Positions 21,564 through 33,290 of a stretch of DNA of 64,000 bases are shown piece by piece. Position 1 is the first letter of the stretch. Each line of letters begins with the position of its first letter. The notes under the pieces are model-generated. The model was not told the DNA's origin. It saw only the letters and a list, made by a program, of their open reading frames with translations, and ran no database searches. The position numbers were made by a program, and so were the translations under genes. Source of the DNA: Nicotiana tabacum (Eukaryota > Streptophyta > Magnoliopsida > Solanales > Solanaceae); assembly GCF_000715075.1 (NCBI RefSeq), contig NC_134087.1, forward strand, positions 183,427,276 to 183,491,275, read 5' to 3'.

Positions 21564-23431
21564 GAGCTGTCACACCTCCTTTTTGCGTGCCCGCCCCGAA
21601 GGATAGAATACGCGAGCGGAGTTTTTCCAATTTAAGTGACAATATTCGAAATGAGATTATTTATTTAATTCAGAGTCGCCACTTGGGAAAGGTTTGGCTT
21701 TTGGTGTCCCAAGTCACCGGTTTATCTTGAATCCCAAATCGAGGAAATTTTCGACTTTTCCAAATGAAGTCTGCGAACCAGAAATTCTAAGTAAGGAATT
21801 CTGTTGACCCGAGGGAAGGTGTTAGGCACCCTCGAATCCCGTGGTTCTAGTACGGTCGCTTAAATTGTTATAATGGCTAAATATCTGATTTAAATACATG
21901 TTGTGACTTATGTGCTTTTATTAAGTTTAAACCGCTTTTATTATTATCATTTATTTTTATAGAATTGCAACGTCGTGAAAATGCATCTCGAACCACGTCA
22001 CAATCAATGCACCCGTAGTTGTTAACACATTTCGACTCCGTTGAGATTTGAATTTGGGTCACATCAATGTGCACCCGTGTTTAAGAAGGTTAAATCATTA
22101 AAGGCGCGCCTAAAGCAACTAGCGTATTGTTATTTTGGGAAGGCCGTAAAATTCACTAAACGGCCTGTCCCGAATTCTAAGTATTTTAATATATACATTT
22201 AGAGGGCCCCGCAGCTTGTGCATTTTGTTTGTCGAGGCTCGTCTCATTTTATTCAAAAGGATAAACCTGCAGTGACTACATCTTTACTATGTCCAGTCTA
22301 AAATAGAAGAAGGAAGATACATGTCAATTCAAGTATATGCTTTGGGCCTAATTCTTATCAATTTCTGATTAATTATTTATAAAGTAAAAAAAAACGTCAT
22401 ACTTTATGAGAAATGTTCTAATTTGACAAAGAAATTACATGACAAAATGCTATACTTATATCCAAAACATCTCTTGAATTGAATTCAAACTAGACTCATT
22501 TAGGCTAGATTAAGGGAATTAACCCACTAGGCATTATTACCACTGGGGGTTCGAACGTGCTCCTATATACTGCCTAGCGGGTCCTGATGAAAGAAACTAA
22601 AATAAAACAGAACATCATTGTGTAAGGTGGAAGTATTCTATCCTATGCATATCATTATAGCTAAACAGGAATCCGGTCAGTCACTATGTCAAATATTTGT
22701 ACATTCTACGTACTGTACCATTACTTAACTCATATCAACAAACAACTATAAACTAAGATACAAGAGGCTAAAACTCAGTTAAGTATTAACTAACTAGATT
22801 TTTTTGCTATTGAATTACACACTAATCAATTTATACAAAGAAATCAATAGACCATGAGCATTACAAACAGACATTTAAACTTCTTCAAACTCCTTTCATT
22901 TCATGCTTTCGAACTGTTACAGTTTACACCAACATGGGACTTGAAATATGTACCTGAATACTGAATACTGAAATGCAAAGAAGAAGTGGAAGCAAAGGGG
23001 TCAGCAGCAGCAGAAAGCAGAACAACAGCAGCAACAACAAACGAGGCAAGTAGAATTAAGAAAACAACTAGACCAAGTTCCAGAGTAAACCAACAGACAA
23101 CCAGCAGACTCAATTGGATTTAGAAGAAATCAGTGTTGAACAAACAGATCAAGGCTAGTGAAATCAAGACAACAGAGAAGAATGCAATTTCTAGTTTTGT
23201 CTGTCTGAGTTAATCAGACAAAGTTCTTTTCCAGTTTTCTGTTTTCAGAACTTCACTCTTCTAAAAGTGTTCCCTCTCAATTCACTCTGTTCTTATCAAT
23301 GTCTGTCTTTGTGTGTGTCTCTATTTCTCAGAACTTCAGCCCTCAATGATTCAGTCTGAATCCCCTATGTCTGTCTCTCTAATCAGATGTCCTCCTTCCT
23401 ATCTCTCTCTCTAAAACTGATGGAAGTCCTC

Positions 23432-23443
23432 CCCTTTTATAAG
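23432..23443 (-). promoter_or_regulatory. Candidate TATA box in Ogre 5' LTR (site 2)
   Basis: The minus strand reads CTTATAAAAGGGGAGG. About 30 bases downstream lies a CATCAG start-like context and then a GA-rich tract, a good plant core-promoter shape. The same sequence lies at about 4607-4618 in the 3' LTR. Transcript 5' ends would decide between this and site 1. Confidence 0.4.
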
Positions 23444-24296
23444 CCTAAAGTCATCCCTTTAACAGCCTGTTTAGACCATCAGAATACCCTCCCATGTGCT
23501 GCCCCTTTTCAGTTTCCACTTAGCTAAATAAGTATAAACAAAACCCCATGATATTCCCTTGGCAGGCTTACCTTTAGTAATGTTTATTATTTCTGAAACT
23601 AAAGTAGGGTGTGGGCAGCAGGATGTAGTCAGTCTGACAGCATATGCTGTCAAACTATTTAATTCAAAAAGCCCTTAGGCAGGGCACAGGCTGTTCACAA
23701 ATGCACATGTTGTGCACAAGTGCACATGCCCTCCAATTTCAAAACTGTAACTGAACAAAACATTGATTTTACATTTCTGATTCAAATTAACAATTATAAG
23801 CACTAGACTCAGTTCTTAATTGATTCAGGCAATGTTTAACTGCAGCAGGTCAATTTGTTATTGTTCAGATAGTTAAAACTAATTGACGACATATGTCGAC
23901 TCGACTATATTAATCATAACAGGTACAATCGTAGCCAAAATCAGACATTTAAAAGTATCAAGCACATGATTTGAATTATACTGACTAAGCAGAATTGTAC
24001 TCGAGGAATCAGTTAATCAGTTCAAATTTGAAGCTCAATTATTCGCACAGCACATACACATATACACATTATCAGTAACAAGTAGAAGAAAGAAACAATC
24101 AAACACAAAGGCTCGGGCAAGGTGGACAGGACACAGTTAATAAAACTCAAAACAACAGATTTCACCAAACATGAACAGCTTTTAGAACAATCACATGGAC
24201 TAAAACAAATAAAGAAAAGAAAGCAAACTCACCTTAAAACCCGAAAAATCAAAAAATCTTAACTTGGATTCGAACAGACCTTTCTTAAGGCTGAAC

Positions 24297-24346
24297 GGAC
24301 TTTAATCGAAGTGTTTCTCAGATGAGAAACACTTCGATTAAGGTCC
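24297..24346. repeat. Long hairpin in Ogre 5' LTR
   Basis: Counterpart of the 5470-5519 hairpin. A further perfect 11-bp hairpin lies at 24934-24960 (gccgttgatct, 5-base loop, agatcaacggc). The 3' LTR copy of that one has one mismatch. Confidence 0.7.
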
Positions 24347-24767
24347 ATTAGGCCCTAACCTCTTGGCTTAACAGGTACGGACCAGGCTTGGGGTTTTTAG
24401 GTTTTGTGGAAGGTAGATTTGGAACTTGGGCTTCCAGGGTTAGATTCGGACCAAACCAAACATGGTTTGGTCACGAGGGGGGTCCGAGGGTTGTCTGGTA
24501 TGAATCTAAGGCAGATCGGTGTAGATCGAGTTTTGCTCGAATCTTCAAATGAAGATTCGAGGACCTAGAGGATGATTCGAACTAAACGGACTACAGATCC
24601 ATGTTCAGGGTGTCAAGGTGGTTTTAGGGTGTTAAGGTGAAGGTCATCGGCGTTCATGCCGCCGGCTTTCATGGTGAAGGGGTACAGAGGCGGCTCTAGG
24701 GTTTGGGGTTCTTGTGAAGACGGTGAAGGCTGGGGTTCGGATAGGGGGGGCAGGGTAAGGTTACGAG

Positions 24768-24778
24768 CTTATATAGTT
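24768..24778 (-). promoter_or_regulatory. Candidate TATA box in Ogre 5' LTR (site 1)
   Basis: The minus strand reads CTATATAAGC about 700 bases into the 5' LTR. It would place the start of transcription near 24740, giving a short U3 and a long R-U5. This is inferred from the motif only; site 2 near 23437 is an alternative. Confidence 0.35.
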
Positions 24779-25477
24779 AGTGGGTAGGTGGATCCTGGCC
24801 GTTGGATGAGATGTGATGAAGGGCCAGGATCCTTCGACTAACAGGGAACGGCGTCGTTTCAAGGGTAAAGGGTTGGGGTCGGTCCGGGTGAGACGGGTCG
24901 GGTCTGTTAGTGGGTTCGGGGTGAGAGATCTTGGCCGTTGATCTTTCAGAGATCAACGGCTCAGATCAGCCTGGATTAAAACGACGTCGTTTGTATGTTC
25001 TCGGAGTAGGCTGGTCACGGACCGGGCAGGCCTGGGTTTTGGGCTTAGTTTGTTTGGGCCAATTTGTTCAAAATTGGCCCAAGTCCGGAAAAAAGATTTT
25101 TTTTATTATTTTATTTTCTTCTTTATTTTAAAAACAAACCTAAGTAAATCAAATTAAAATTAAATAAACACTTAATACAATTATTTGCACACACATTAAA
25201 ATATTTCAAAACAGGTAAAATCAAATAAAACAAAAATCACGGACCAAGATGCCTATTTATGATTTTCTATTTAACAACCGGATTATGGTTCAAATTACGC
25301 ATGACACATACATTTTTTGTATTTTGTTTTAATAAAATAAAATGGGCAAAAATCGTAAATAATTAACAAAGTGCCATGTAAAAATCCAAAAATTGTACAG
25401 CAGGACCAATTGTTATTATTTTTTATTTCTTTTGGAGCGATTGTCGCGCGAAACAAAAATCACGTGCTCACAGTGAT

Positions 25478-25892
25478 GAGAACAAAGTTTCTAACCAATC
25501 ATATTAAAAAGTGACAAGGCCGCATTTGATTGGCAAAACATGTCAACTTGCACATGTGGCACAGTTTTATTGGCCATTTAATTTGACTTGGCATGCCTTG
25601 TCAGTTTGGCATGTGGCACGATCCTATTGGCTCTTCTGTTTGATTAGGCATGCCACGTCATTTGACACATGACGCCAAACTGGGCCTCTAGAAAGATGAT
25701 ATATTGGGCCTAATGAGGTGGGTTCATCATTCGGCCAATTAAATGGGCTAGCCCAAATGAAGTTCAACTTTTATTTAAATCCATATCTTAGACTTAAATA
25801 ATTTAATATAGACTTATGCCAATATTTTACGAATTTAAGAATCAAGCCCAAATTTTGTATGGACTAAATTCAATAAAATTCACGTGTATACA
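25478..25892 (-). repeat. Element X 3' LTR, proximal half
   Basis: Continuation of 2315-2741 after the Ogre. It runs to TATACA at 25892, matching the other LTR's end CTACA. Divergence from 27350-28190 is clearly higher than between the Ogre LTRs, so element X is older. Confidence 0.85.
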
Positions 25893-26156
25893 AATGCCTC
25901 CTACTTCAAGTCTTGTCGAGTTGTAAATTTTATCAACTATAGAGGCTAGGCTTGAAGTACCCGTAAATACATTAATTTTGGACCATTAGATGAGGAGCTT
26001 CCACACTTCAATAGTAGCATCTTCGCAAAAAAGCCCGTTACTGAAGCCCAAAATTAACACAATTATGTCATTTTTTAATAGGGCTATTCAATGCATGTCT
26101 TGGATGCATATTTCGATGCTAGAAGTTTCACTACGGCGATCCTTGTAGTTGAGGCT
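25893..26156 (-). other. Element X 3' UTR with polypurine tract
   Basis: The minus strand reads AAGTAGGAGGCATT right before the LTR start TGTATACACGTG, a fair polypurine tract. The rest is non-coding and differs from the corresponding part of the second copy, so the two copies were deleted differently. Confidence 0.55.
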
Positions 26157-27326
26157 TTATCTCCTCCAGTGGTTGATGAAGTCAATAACTGGCTTATTCA
26201 TTCGTTGACGAGCGTTTGTAAGTTCAACGATAATTACGATGTGTCTTGTGCTATATAAACGATTGAGAAACTCATGCTCTAACATCGATGGAACCAGAAT
26301 CGAGATTTGTGTACCAATCGAATGCATTACCTTTAAGAGATCGAATAAACTGTTTGACAAGATAAACACCGTACGTTCCAGCATTGTTGCAAGTTTCAAC
26401 AAAGTGCGTTACATGCTATTTCGTACTTCCCTGCCCGTCGAATTGTTGCAACTTAGGAGGTTGATAACCAACATGCATCTTCAAGTTATCAATTCTTTGC
26501 GTATACAACTTTGCATATGTGAGAGATGTTTTAGATGTAGACTCAGGATTATCTTTGATAGCCTCCATGATATAGTCCTTCAATTTCTCAATGGGAATCA
26601 GACCTTCAACGGAGATTTGGATCTCCTTAGTTGTTGTTGCTTGCTTTTCGGATGAGTCTCCTTTCTCTTGTGACCTTTGAAGATTTAAAGGTTCTTGTGT
26701 GGATTCTCCTTCTATTATAGTATCCAACTTATTTGTTAACTTGAAAAGTTTAACATCTTGATCATGCACACACTTTGACGAAACTTCAACGGCTTTAGTC
26801 AAATTTTCAAGTTGTTCATCGATGGTAGAAGCTTCAATAACCATTGCTTGCACGATCGCCGTAGAAGATGAATAATGATATGGATCATTATTGGGATGGA
26901 GCTTAGATATCGCATTAATGTTGACTAGAGTAGATCTAGTGCTGAAGTCATCATCATCGGCTTGCATAAAAGTTTCTTGGACTTAGATGAACTAAGTTGG
27001 GCAAGAACCTTTTCAATTCCTTTGGCGACGTTGTTCCCCTTTTTTGGGTTGTTCTTGTAAAGGATCTTACTCCTTTTGAGGATGAAGATCCAAAAATAAG
27101 GGTTGATGTGGACGGCACTTGGAGTGCTTGTTGTCCTAAAAAGATTGTTTTGCTCCTTGTAATCGGCCCAAAGCTCCCAAAGATAACATCGAAGATGTTT
27201 TCCACATCAGCATAGAACTTAGAATTAGCAGCCTTAGTGGAAGTGATCTGGAGTTGATTTTTTGTGAAGCCATTTCGATATTCTTGAACTTTGGTGATTG
27301 AAAAGTAGAGATGAGAGGTAGAGATT
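26157..27326 (-). pseudogene. Element X gag remnant
   Basis: Minus-strand gag fragments in at least three frames. The best stretch (26416-26967) holds ENLTKAVEVSSKCVHDQD, SVEGLIPIEKLKDYIMEAIKD, YTQRIDNLKMHVGYQPPKLQ and QFDGQG. This is the N-terminal region of a common Ty3/gypsy gag family in Solanaceae. Downstream (26157-26402) a frame-shifted piece has EFLNRLYSTRHIVIIVELTNARQ, the end of the capsid domain. No protease or pol follows. The equivalent in the second copy is at 41966-43206. Confidence 0.75.
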
Positions 27327-27344
27327 GTCCCACTGGGTGTGCCA
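27327..27344 (-). other. Element X primer binding site
   Basis: The minus strand reads TGGCACACCCAGTGGGAC, five bases inside the LTR end. The second copy has TGGCACGCCCAGTGGGAC at 43207-43224. The tRNA was not identified. Confidence 0.7.
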
Positions 27345-27349
27345 GAATT

Positions 27350-28190
27350 TGTAGATATTAAATTGCGTCGAGAAAATAAAATCAAGACCGAAAAATATTG
27401 CAACAATGGTAGTATTTGATTTCAAATAGTATGAGTGTAAAATCTCTATGAATCCTCCGATTCTTCTTTCCAATAGTAAATAAATTTAAGGGCCTTCGAG
27501 CTTGACCTTGAATCTATATTTTGTCGCCACGAACGAAGATCTTGGATTCAACTAGCACGAACTTTGATTTGAACTCGTACTCCTTGAATCTTAATTTGTT
27601 CTCCGTTCTTGAGCTTAAACTTGATTTCTTGGACTTGAACTTGATTGCTTGAAGGTTGAAACTTGTAGAGAGTTTTGCGGCGTTTGATCCACGAGTTCTC
27701 TCTTGCTTCTTGTTATAACTTCTGGTCTCTTTTCTGAGTTATGAAGACCCCTATTTATAGTTGTGGAAGGGAAAAATTGTGATGAGAACAAACTCTTTCA
27801 AACCAATCAGATTGAAGAGTGACAAGGCTGCATTTGATTGGCCAGAACATGTTACTTGCACATGTGGCGCAGTATTATTGGCCATTTAATTTGACTTGGC
27901 ATGCCTTGTCATTTTGATACGTGGCATGATCCTATTGACTCTTCTGTTTGATTTGGCGTGCCATGTCATTTGACACGTGGCACCAAACTGGACCTTTAGG
28001 AAGACGATATATTGGACTTAATGAGGTGGGTTCATCATTCGCCAATTAAATGGGCTAACCCAAATGAAGTTCAACTTTTATTTAAATCCATATCTTAGAC
28101 TTAAATAATTTAATACAGACGTATGCCAATATTTTACAAATTTAAGAATCAAGTCCAAATGTTAAATTCAATAAAATTCACGTGTCTACA
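27350..28190 (-). repeat. Element X 5' LTR (841 bp)
   Basis: Minus-strand LTR starting TGTAGACACGTG and ending AATATCTACA, followed by target duplication ATGTA (28191-28195). It contains a TATA-like CTATTTATAG region near 27750. It matches 43230-44067 closely and 2315-2741 / 25478-25892 less closely. Confidence 0.88.
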
Positions 28191-28395
28191 ATGTAAATCT
28201 TCAACATTATACCATCCAAAGGAAAGTATCCATTGCTCTCTTTAGCTCAAAGCCAAAGTTAAATGCGTTATTTTAATTTTGAGATTTTACCATATGTATT
28301 TGAGTAGATAGGTAGAAGGTACTCCTGCGTATGTAGTTTGCAATTCTCGTTCATTCAGACCAGCATTACAGTTACAATTTATTTGATCATTTAAC

Positions 28396-28889
<494 letters not shown>

Positions 28890-29600
28890 AATGAAGCTTG
28901 TTATTCACCAATCTTTGTCTTATTTCCCATTTGTAAAGGAGTTATTGATTGAGACCGTCCATTTTTCTTGTTAATCCTTTTCTAATTAACAAAATTTAAG
29001 AAAATGACATCACAATATTTTTCCAAAAGTAGAAGAAAAAATCTAGTAGGAGTAATTGATAGTGTTAGAAATATTCAAACCTATAGCTAGGGGCTAACCC
29101 CTTTGGGGGAAAACAATAAGCAACTTATTATTGGACAGTAACTCCTGAAAATTGTGTACTGAAGTGTCAAATTACTATCCAGTTAAAACGTTAATTCAAT
29201 GTTGATCCTCATTTCTTTCACCGACTTCTAAACTCTATTTAAGCTTAAAAAAAAGTCGTATCTCGCTGTGTGCATGTCAGTATCACGAGCCATTTGCAAC
29301 GATGGAAAGTAGACTCACGTGGAGAGAAGCAACATCCCTGTACAAAGAAGGAGCATGTGAAGTTCGTACATTAGTGGCAGGCAAGGATCAGCTACTCAGA
29401 GCATTCTCCTACGACATAAACGAGAAACCACTAGGTGCACGCCTTTTGAGGAATTGCGGCTTCGTCGAGTTTCTATTTTTTTTAGTGCCCCCTTTCTTAG
29501 CTTGTCACTTTGTAAAACAACCAGTTCATGCGTCCACTTATTGGGTCGAGGCTTCGGTGAACAAGCACTTAACGCATCCACCTTTTTTTGGGTAATTAAT
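28890..29600. other. Intergenic with one unassigned ORF
   Basis: After the H3 stop only about 12 bases still match the other copy. ORF 29302-29595 (97 codons, MESRLTWREATSLYKEGACEV at its start) has a plausible composition but I recognise no family. It could be a fragment of an organellar or repeat sequence. Nothing else is supported. Confidence 0.35.
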
Positions 29601-29689
29601 CACCGATAAAATTGTACAAAGCCATAGCATCACTTACACAGCTACCTATCTCATTATAACTCTATCTTCTATGCAATATAAACTCTATA

Positions 29690-32600
29690 CACTCAAATAA
29701 AAATATAACTATGTACTAATCTCTGAATGCTGGTAGTAACTCTAATGTTGCATATGTATGCTACCTCACGTGCAATAGCATTCCAGTCTCGTGCCCTCTT
29801 CACAAAAGTCCTCAAAATTCTCTCAATCCAGATTGCATGTGATATTTCTGCATATACCTTTTGGAATATCTTTGCTCTATTGGTCTTGCCTTTAGCACGC
29901 TCCAAACTCCATTCAAGATGCAGCTCCTAGGACTATGTATTTCTATATTCATGCTGCATCCATTGCATGATCTTCTTCCATAGGTTCTTGTTATATTCAC
30001 AGTTGACAAACAGATGTTCCCTATTTTCCTCATGGTTGTGGCATAGTACACATTGTGTATCCACTGTCATTCCCTATTTTTGTAGTCTATTTGTAGTGAG
30101 AAGTCTTCCGTGTAGTAACATCCACATGGTAAATTGTGCTTTAGGCCTCGCAATGTTCTGAAACATTAGGCATTTCCAGCTCATCGGAGGTCTTTGTCCC
30201 AATAGCTGCAGATATATATATGCCTAATCATACTAGTTTCATGGTTGTTGCTTTGCACCTGACTCCAATCTGCTCTAGCACTGAAAATTTGTTAGATCAT
30301 CCAACAGGCTTGTTTAGGAGCACTGGCATTTGTAGAAATTACTGTCCTTTGATATAGTATGAATGAATCCATTTAATCCAAAGTCTATCTTGCTTAGCTT
30401 CCACATCCTAGCATACTTTGGTGATAACAACTCTGTTCCACGAGTGGATGTTCACTAAATTTAGGCCTCCACAAGACTTAGGAGAACAAATCTTGTCCCA
30501 GGATATCAGGGCCTTCTTAGTGATGGTATTAGTGGCAGACCATATATAGATCCTATAGTATGCATCAATAATCTTCAACACTTTAAAATATAATGGTAGC
30601 AGCTGAGCCTAGTATGCTTGAATGCCAAAGATTATACTTTGTACTAGCTGCACTCTTCCTGCATAGGACAGTTTCTTAGTTGTCCATGAAGATATTCTTG
30701 CCACTATCTTTTGTATAAGAGGTTGCCACTGGATCATTGAGATCTTTTTAGTTGATAATGGCATGACTAAGTATTTGAAAGGCATCTCCCCTTGTCCATA
30801 TCCTAGATGTTGTAGAATTTTGGTTCTTTCAGCAATAGAAACCCCTCCAAAATACACAGAACTCTTTCCCAGATTGGCTTGCAACCCTGGTGCTTGTGAA
30901 AATTGATTAAAGCATCTATGCATGGTAGCAACCGATGCTAGATCACCTCTTGCAAATAGCAGTAGATCATCAGCAAAGCTTAAATGTGTGATGCCCATCC
31001 TAACACACTTTGGATGATATTTAAAGTCTTTATCTTCCTTCAATCCATTGAGGCTTCTGCTTAGATACTCCATTACAATAGCAAATAGAAAAGGGAATAT
31101 AAGATCCCCTTGTCTAAGTACCTTTTTTGCATCAAAAGGAACAATAGTCTATCCATTGATCAATATGGTATAGTTGACTGTTTTGAAACATTCCAGAATC
31201 CAGCCAATGAATTATGTAGGGAATCCCAAATGATCCATTACCTATTCCAAAAAGATCCACTCCACTGAGTCATAAGCTTTTTGTAGGTCAATCTTAATCA
31301 TACACCTATCAGAGGTGTGCTTCCTTGTATAAAACTTTACCAATTCATGGGCCAGGATAATGTTATATACAATTCTTCTTCCAGGTATGAAACCTACATG
31401 ATTTTCACTAATGATGGATACAATATTCTTTTGCAATGTTGTTGCTAGCACCCTAGAGATGAGCCTATATAGTAAAGTGCAGCAAGCAATAGGAAATCCT
31501 TCATAGTGACAGGTTTATCAACTTTTGGTATTAGTGTAATAGTAGTACTCCCTCTGTTCCAGTTTATGTGAACCTATTTTCTTTTGATTTATTCCAAAAA
31601 GAATGACCCTTTTCTAAATTTAGTAACAATTTAGCTTAAACTTACAACTCTACCCTTAATGAGAAGCTTTTATAACCACACAAATACTCTGGGTCCTTTT
31701 TGACTTGTTTAGGACCACAAATTCCAAACGTCTTCAGTTTTTCTTAAACTCCGTGCACAGTCATACAGGTTCACATAAATTGGAACGAAAGAATACAATT
31801 TATTGCCTTGTACATTCTGCCAGAGGTAAAAAAATTCCTTAACAGCTTCACACACCTCCTTCTTGATCATTTTCCAGGCTTCGTTGAAAAAATAGGCATT
31901 GTAACCATCCACCCATGGTTCCTTGTCATCTCCAATGCTCTATAATCCTTGAAATATCTCTTGCTTAGTGACTTCTGTACATAACTGAATTCTTTGTTGT
32001 TATGAGAGTGTAGGCCCGTGTTTCATGACCTCCTTATTGATGGCAGGCAGAGTTTGAGCAGTAGATCCCATTAGAGATTTGTAAAACTCCATGATTTCAT
32101 ATTTGATCCTCTCAGCATCACTTAAAGTCTGTCCATCTAGAGATATGAATTCTTTAATTTGCCTTTTTCTGATTCCTTTCCTTCAGTATAGTAGAAAAAT
32201 ACTTGGTATTTGAATCCCCAAGTTTAATCCACTTAGCTCTTGACTTTTGCTTTAGGACACTTTCCTCTATAAAGGGCCATTTCTCCAATTGATGAAGAAT
32301 AACTTTCTCCTGATCTAGTAGGTATTCATTATACTGTGTTACAGTCTTCTCCTGAATATCTAGAAGTTCCACCTGAGCCTTGTCAATCTTAGCAGTAATA
32401 GTTCTGAATTCCTCATTGTTTAAAGCCTTGAATCTAGGCTTTAAAGCTTTCCGTTTCAGCCAAATACTCTTCATTCTCCAATGTGTTACATTTTGAGCCC
32501 ATTCTTTCTGCACTAATTGTAGAAAACTATCATGATCTGCCCAGACATTTAGAAATCTGAAAGGAATTTTGCCAGGCCTTGTAATTGTAGAGATTGATAG

Positions 32601-33290
32601 TAGCATAGATGAATGATCAGACATTTGGGGTAGATTATATTTAGTCTGCACATGTCCCCATTGCATCATCCATTCAAAATTTCCAAAGGCTCTATCAATT
32701 CTGCTACTGATTCTATCTAATTCATACTGCTTGTTTGACCATGTGTAATAGTCTCCCTTCCATATCAATTCCTTCAGTTGTAGAACTTGAATGCAGTTAG
32801 AGAAATCTGAGTTTCTGCATATGTTATAAGACTGGCCATCACTCTGTCTTGAGGATATAACACTGCATTAAAGTCTCCACAAATTATCCAAGGTATGGCT
32901 ATGTTTGCAGCCAAACTATGCATTTCTGTCTAGTGTGACCTCCTTTTCTCAACTGTATTATATCCATAAACCACAGTCATTAAACAGTCTATTTTCCCTA
33001 AATTATCCTTCAGTTGGCAATGTAAGAATTGTGCACCAACTTTTATTAAACTGACAGTATACCACATTAGATCCAATATTACCCATAACCTACCATTCTG
33101 AGCATACTAGTAGTTGGTAAACACTTCCCATTCAGGTGCAATAGCTTTGATCACTTTCTTGAATTTATGCACTTTCACTCTAGTTTCCATCAAGCCAGCT
33201 AACTTAATATTTTTGTTTCTGATGTAGTTATGCAACTCTTTCTGCTTATACCTCTTATTGATTCCCCTCACATTTCAGAATAGCCAGTTA
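29690..33290 (-). pseudogene. LINE ORF2: endonuclease, reverse transcriptase, zf-RVT (broken)
   Basis: The endonuclease starts near 33290 (NWLFWNVRGIN, then METRVKVHKFKKV) and includes DRISSRIDRAFGN and the catalytic SDHS near 32620. The RT shows HVGFIPGRRI, KIDLQKAYDSVEW (31242-31451) and the active site FADDLLLF with GLQANLGKSSVYF and MPFKYLVMPLS (30609-31073). Near 29700-30160 the minus strand encodes a zf-RVT domain (LLHGRLLTTNRLQK, CVLCHNHEENREHLF). The ORF is broken by stops in every domain and by the MITE between endonuclease and RT, so it cannot encode an active protein. Confidence 0.8.
31546..31795. mobile_element. Stowaway-like MITE (Tc1/mariner type) inside the LINE
   Basis: Terminal inverted repeats CTCCCTCTGTTCCAGTTTAT / reverse complement of ATAAATTGGAACGAAAGA, both continuing into GTGAACC. 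TA flanks each side (31546-31547 and 31794-31795). At about 246 bp and non-coding, it has the usual size and ends of the abundant Solanaceae Stowaway family. A minus ORF crossing it (31709-31912) is a chance reading. Confidence 0.85.

Larger units (their letters stand above)
2742..25472 (-). mobile_element. Complete Ogre (Tat-lineage Ty3/gypsy) retrotransposon, 22,731 bp
   Basis: Seen: LTRs of 3903 and 3905 bp, ends TG and CA, and a 5-bp target duplication GTGAT at 2737-2741 and 25473-25477. In minus-strand order there are the 5' LTR, primer binding site, a long leader, ORF1 with a coiled coil, gag, protease, a probable intron, RT, two RNase H domains, integrase, a repeat-rich 3' UTR, a polypurine tract and the 3' LTR. 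The extra ORF before gag, the dual RNase H, the intron between protease and RT, and the size above 20 kb are Ogre hallmarks. I counted roughly 18 substitutions and a few indels between the LTRs (about 0.5%), so the insertion is young. ORF1, gag/pro and RT each carry lesions, so this copy is probably not autonomous. Confidence 0.93.
21568..25472 (-). repeat. Ogre 5' LTR (3905 bp)
   Basis: Copy of 2742-6644 and the promoter-bearing LTR for minus-strand transcription. Differences from its partner are mostly G/A and C/T transitions, several at CpG sites, plus short homopolymer length changes near 22387 and 22801. This fits decay of methylated cytosine since insertion. Confidence 0.93.
2315..28190 (-). 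mobile_element. Element X: internally deleted Ty3/gypsy-type LTR retrotransposon, interrupted by an Ogre
   Basis: Without the nested Ogre (2742-25472 plus one 5-bp duplication) this is about a 3.1-kb element. Its low-coordinate LTR is split (2315-2741 and 25478-25892, 842 bp in total) and its high-coordinate LTR is 27350-28190 (841 bp). ATGTA flanks both outer ends (2310-2314 and 28191-28195), so the ends are exact. The LTRs run TG to CA in the minus sense. Inside are a primer binding site, decayed gag and a polypurine tract. Protease, RT, RNase H and integrase are missing, so the element is non-autonomous. A second copy with the same right flank lies at 41960-44067, showing that the region was duplicated after insertion. 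Confidence 0.85.
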
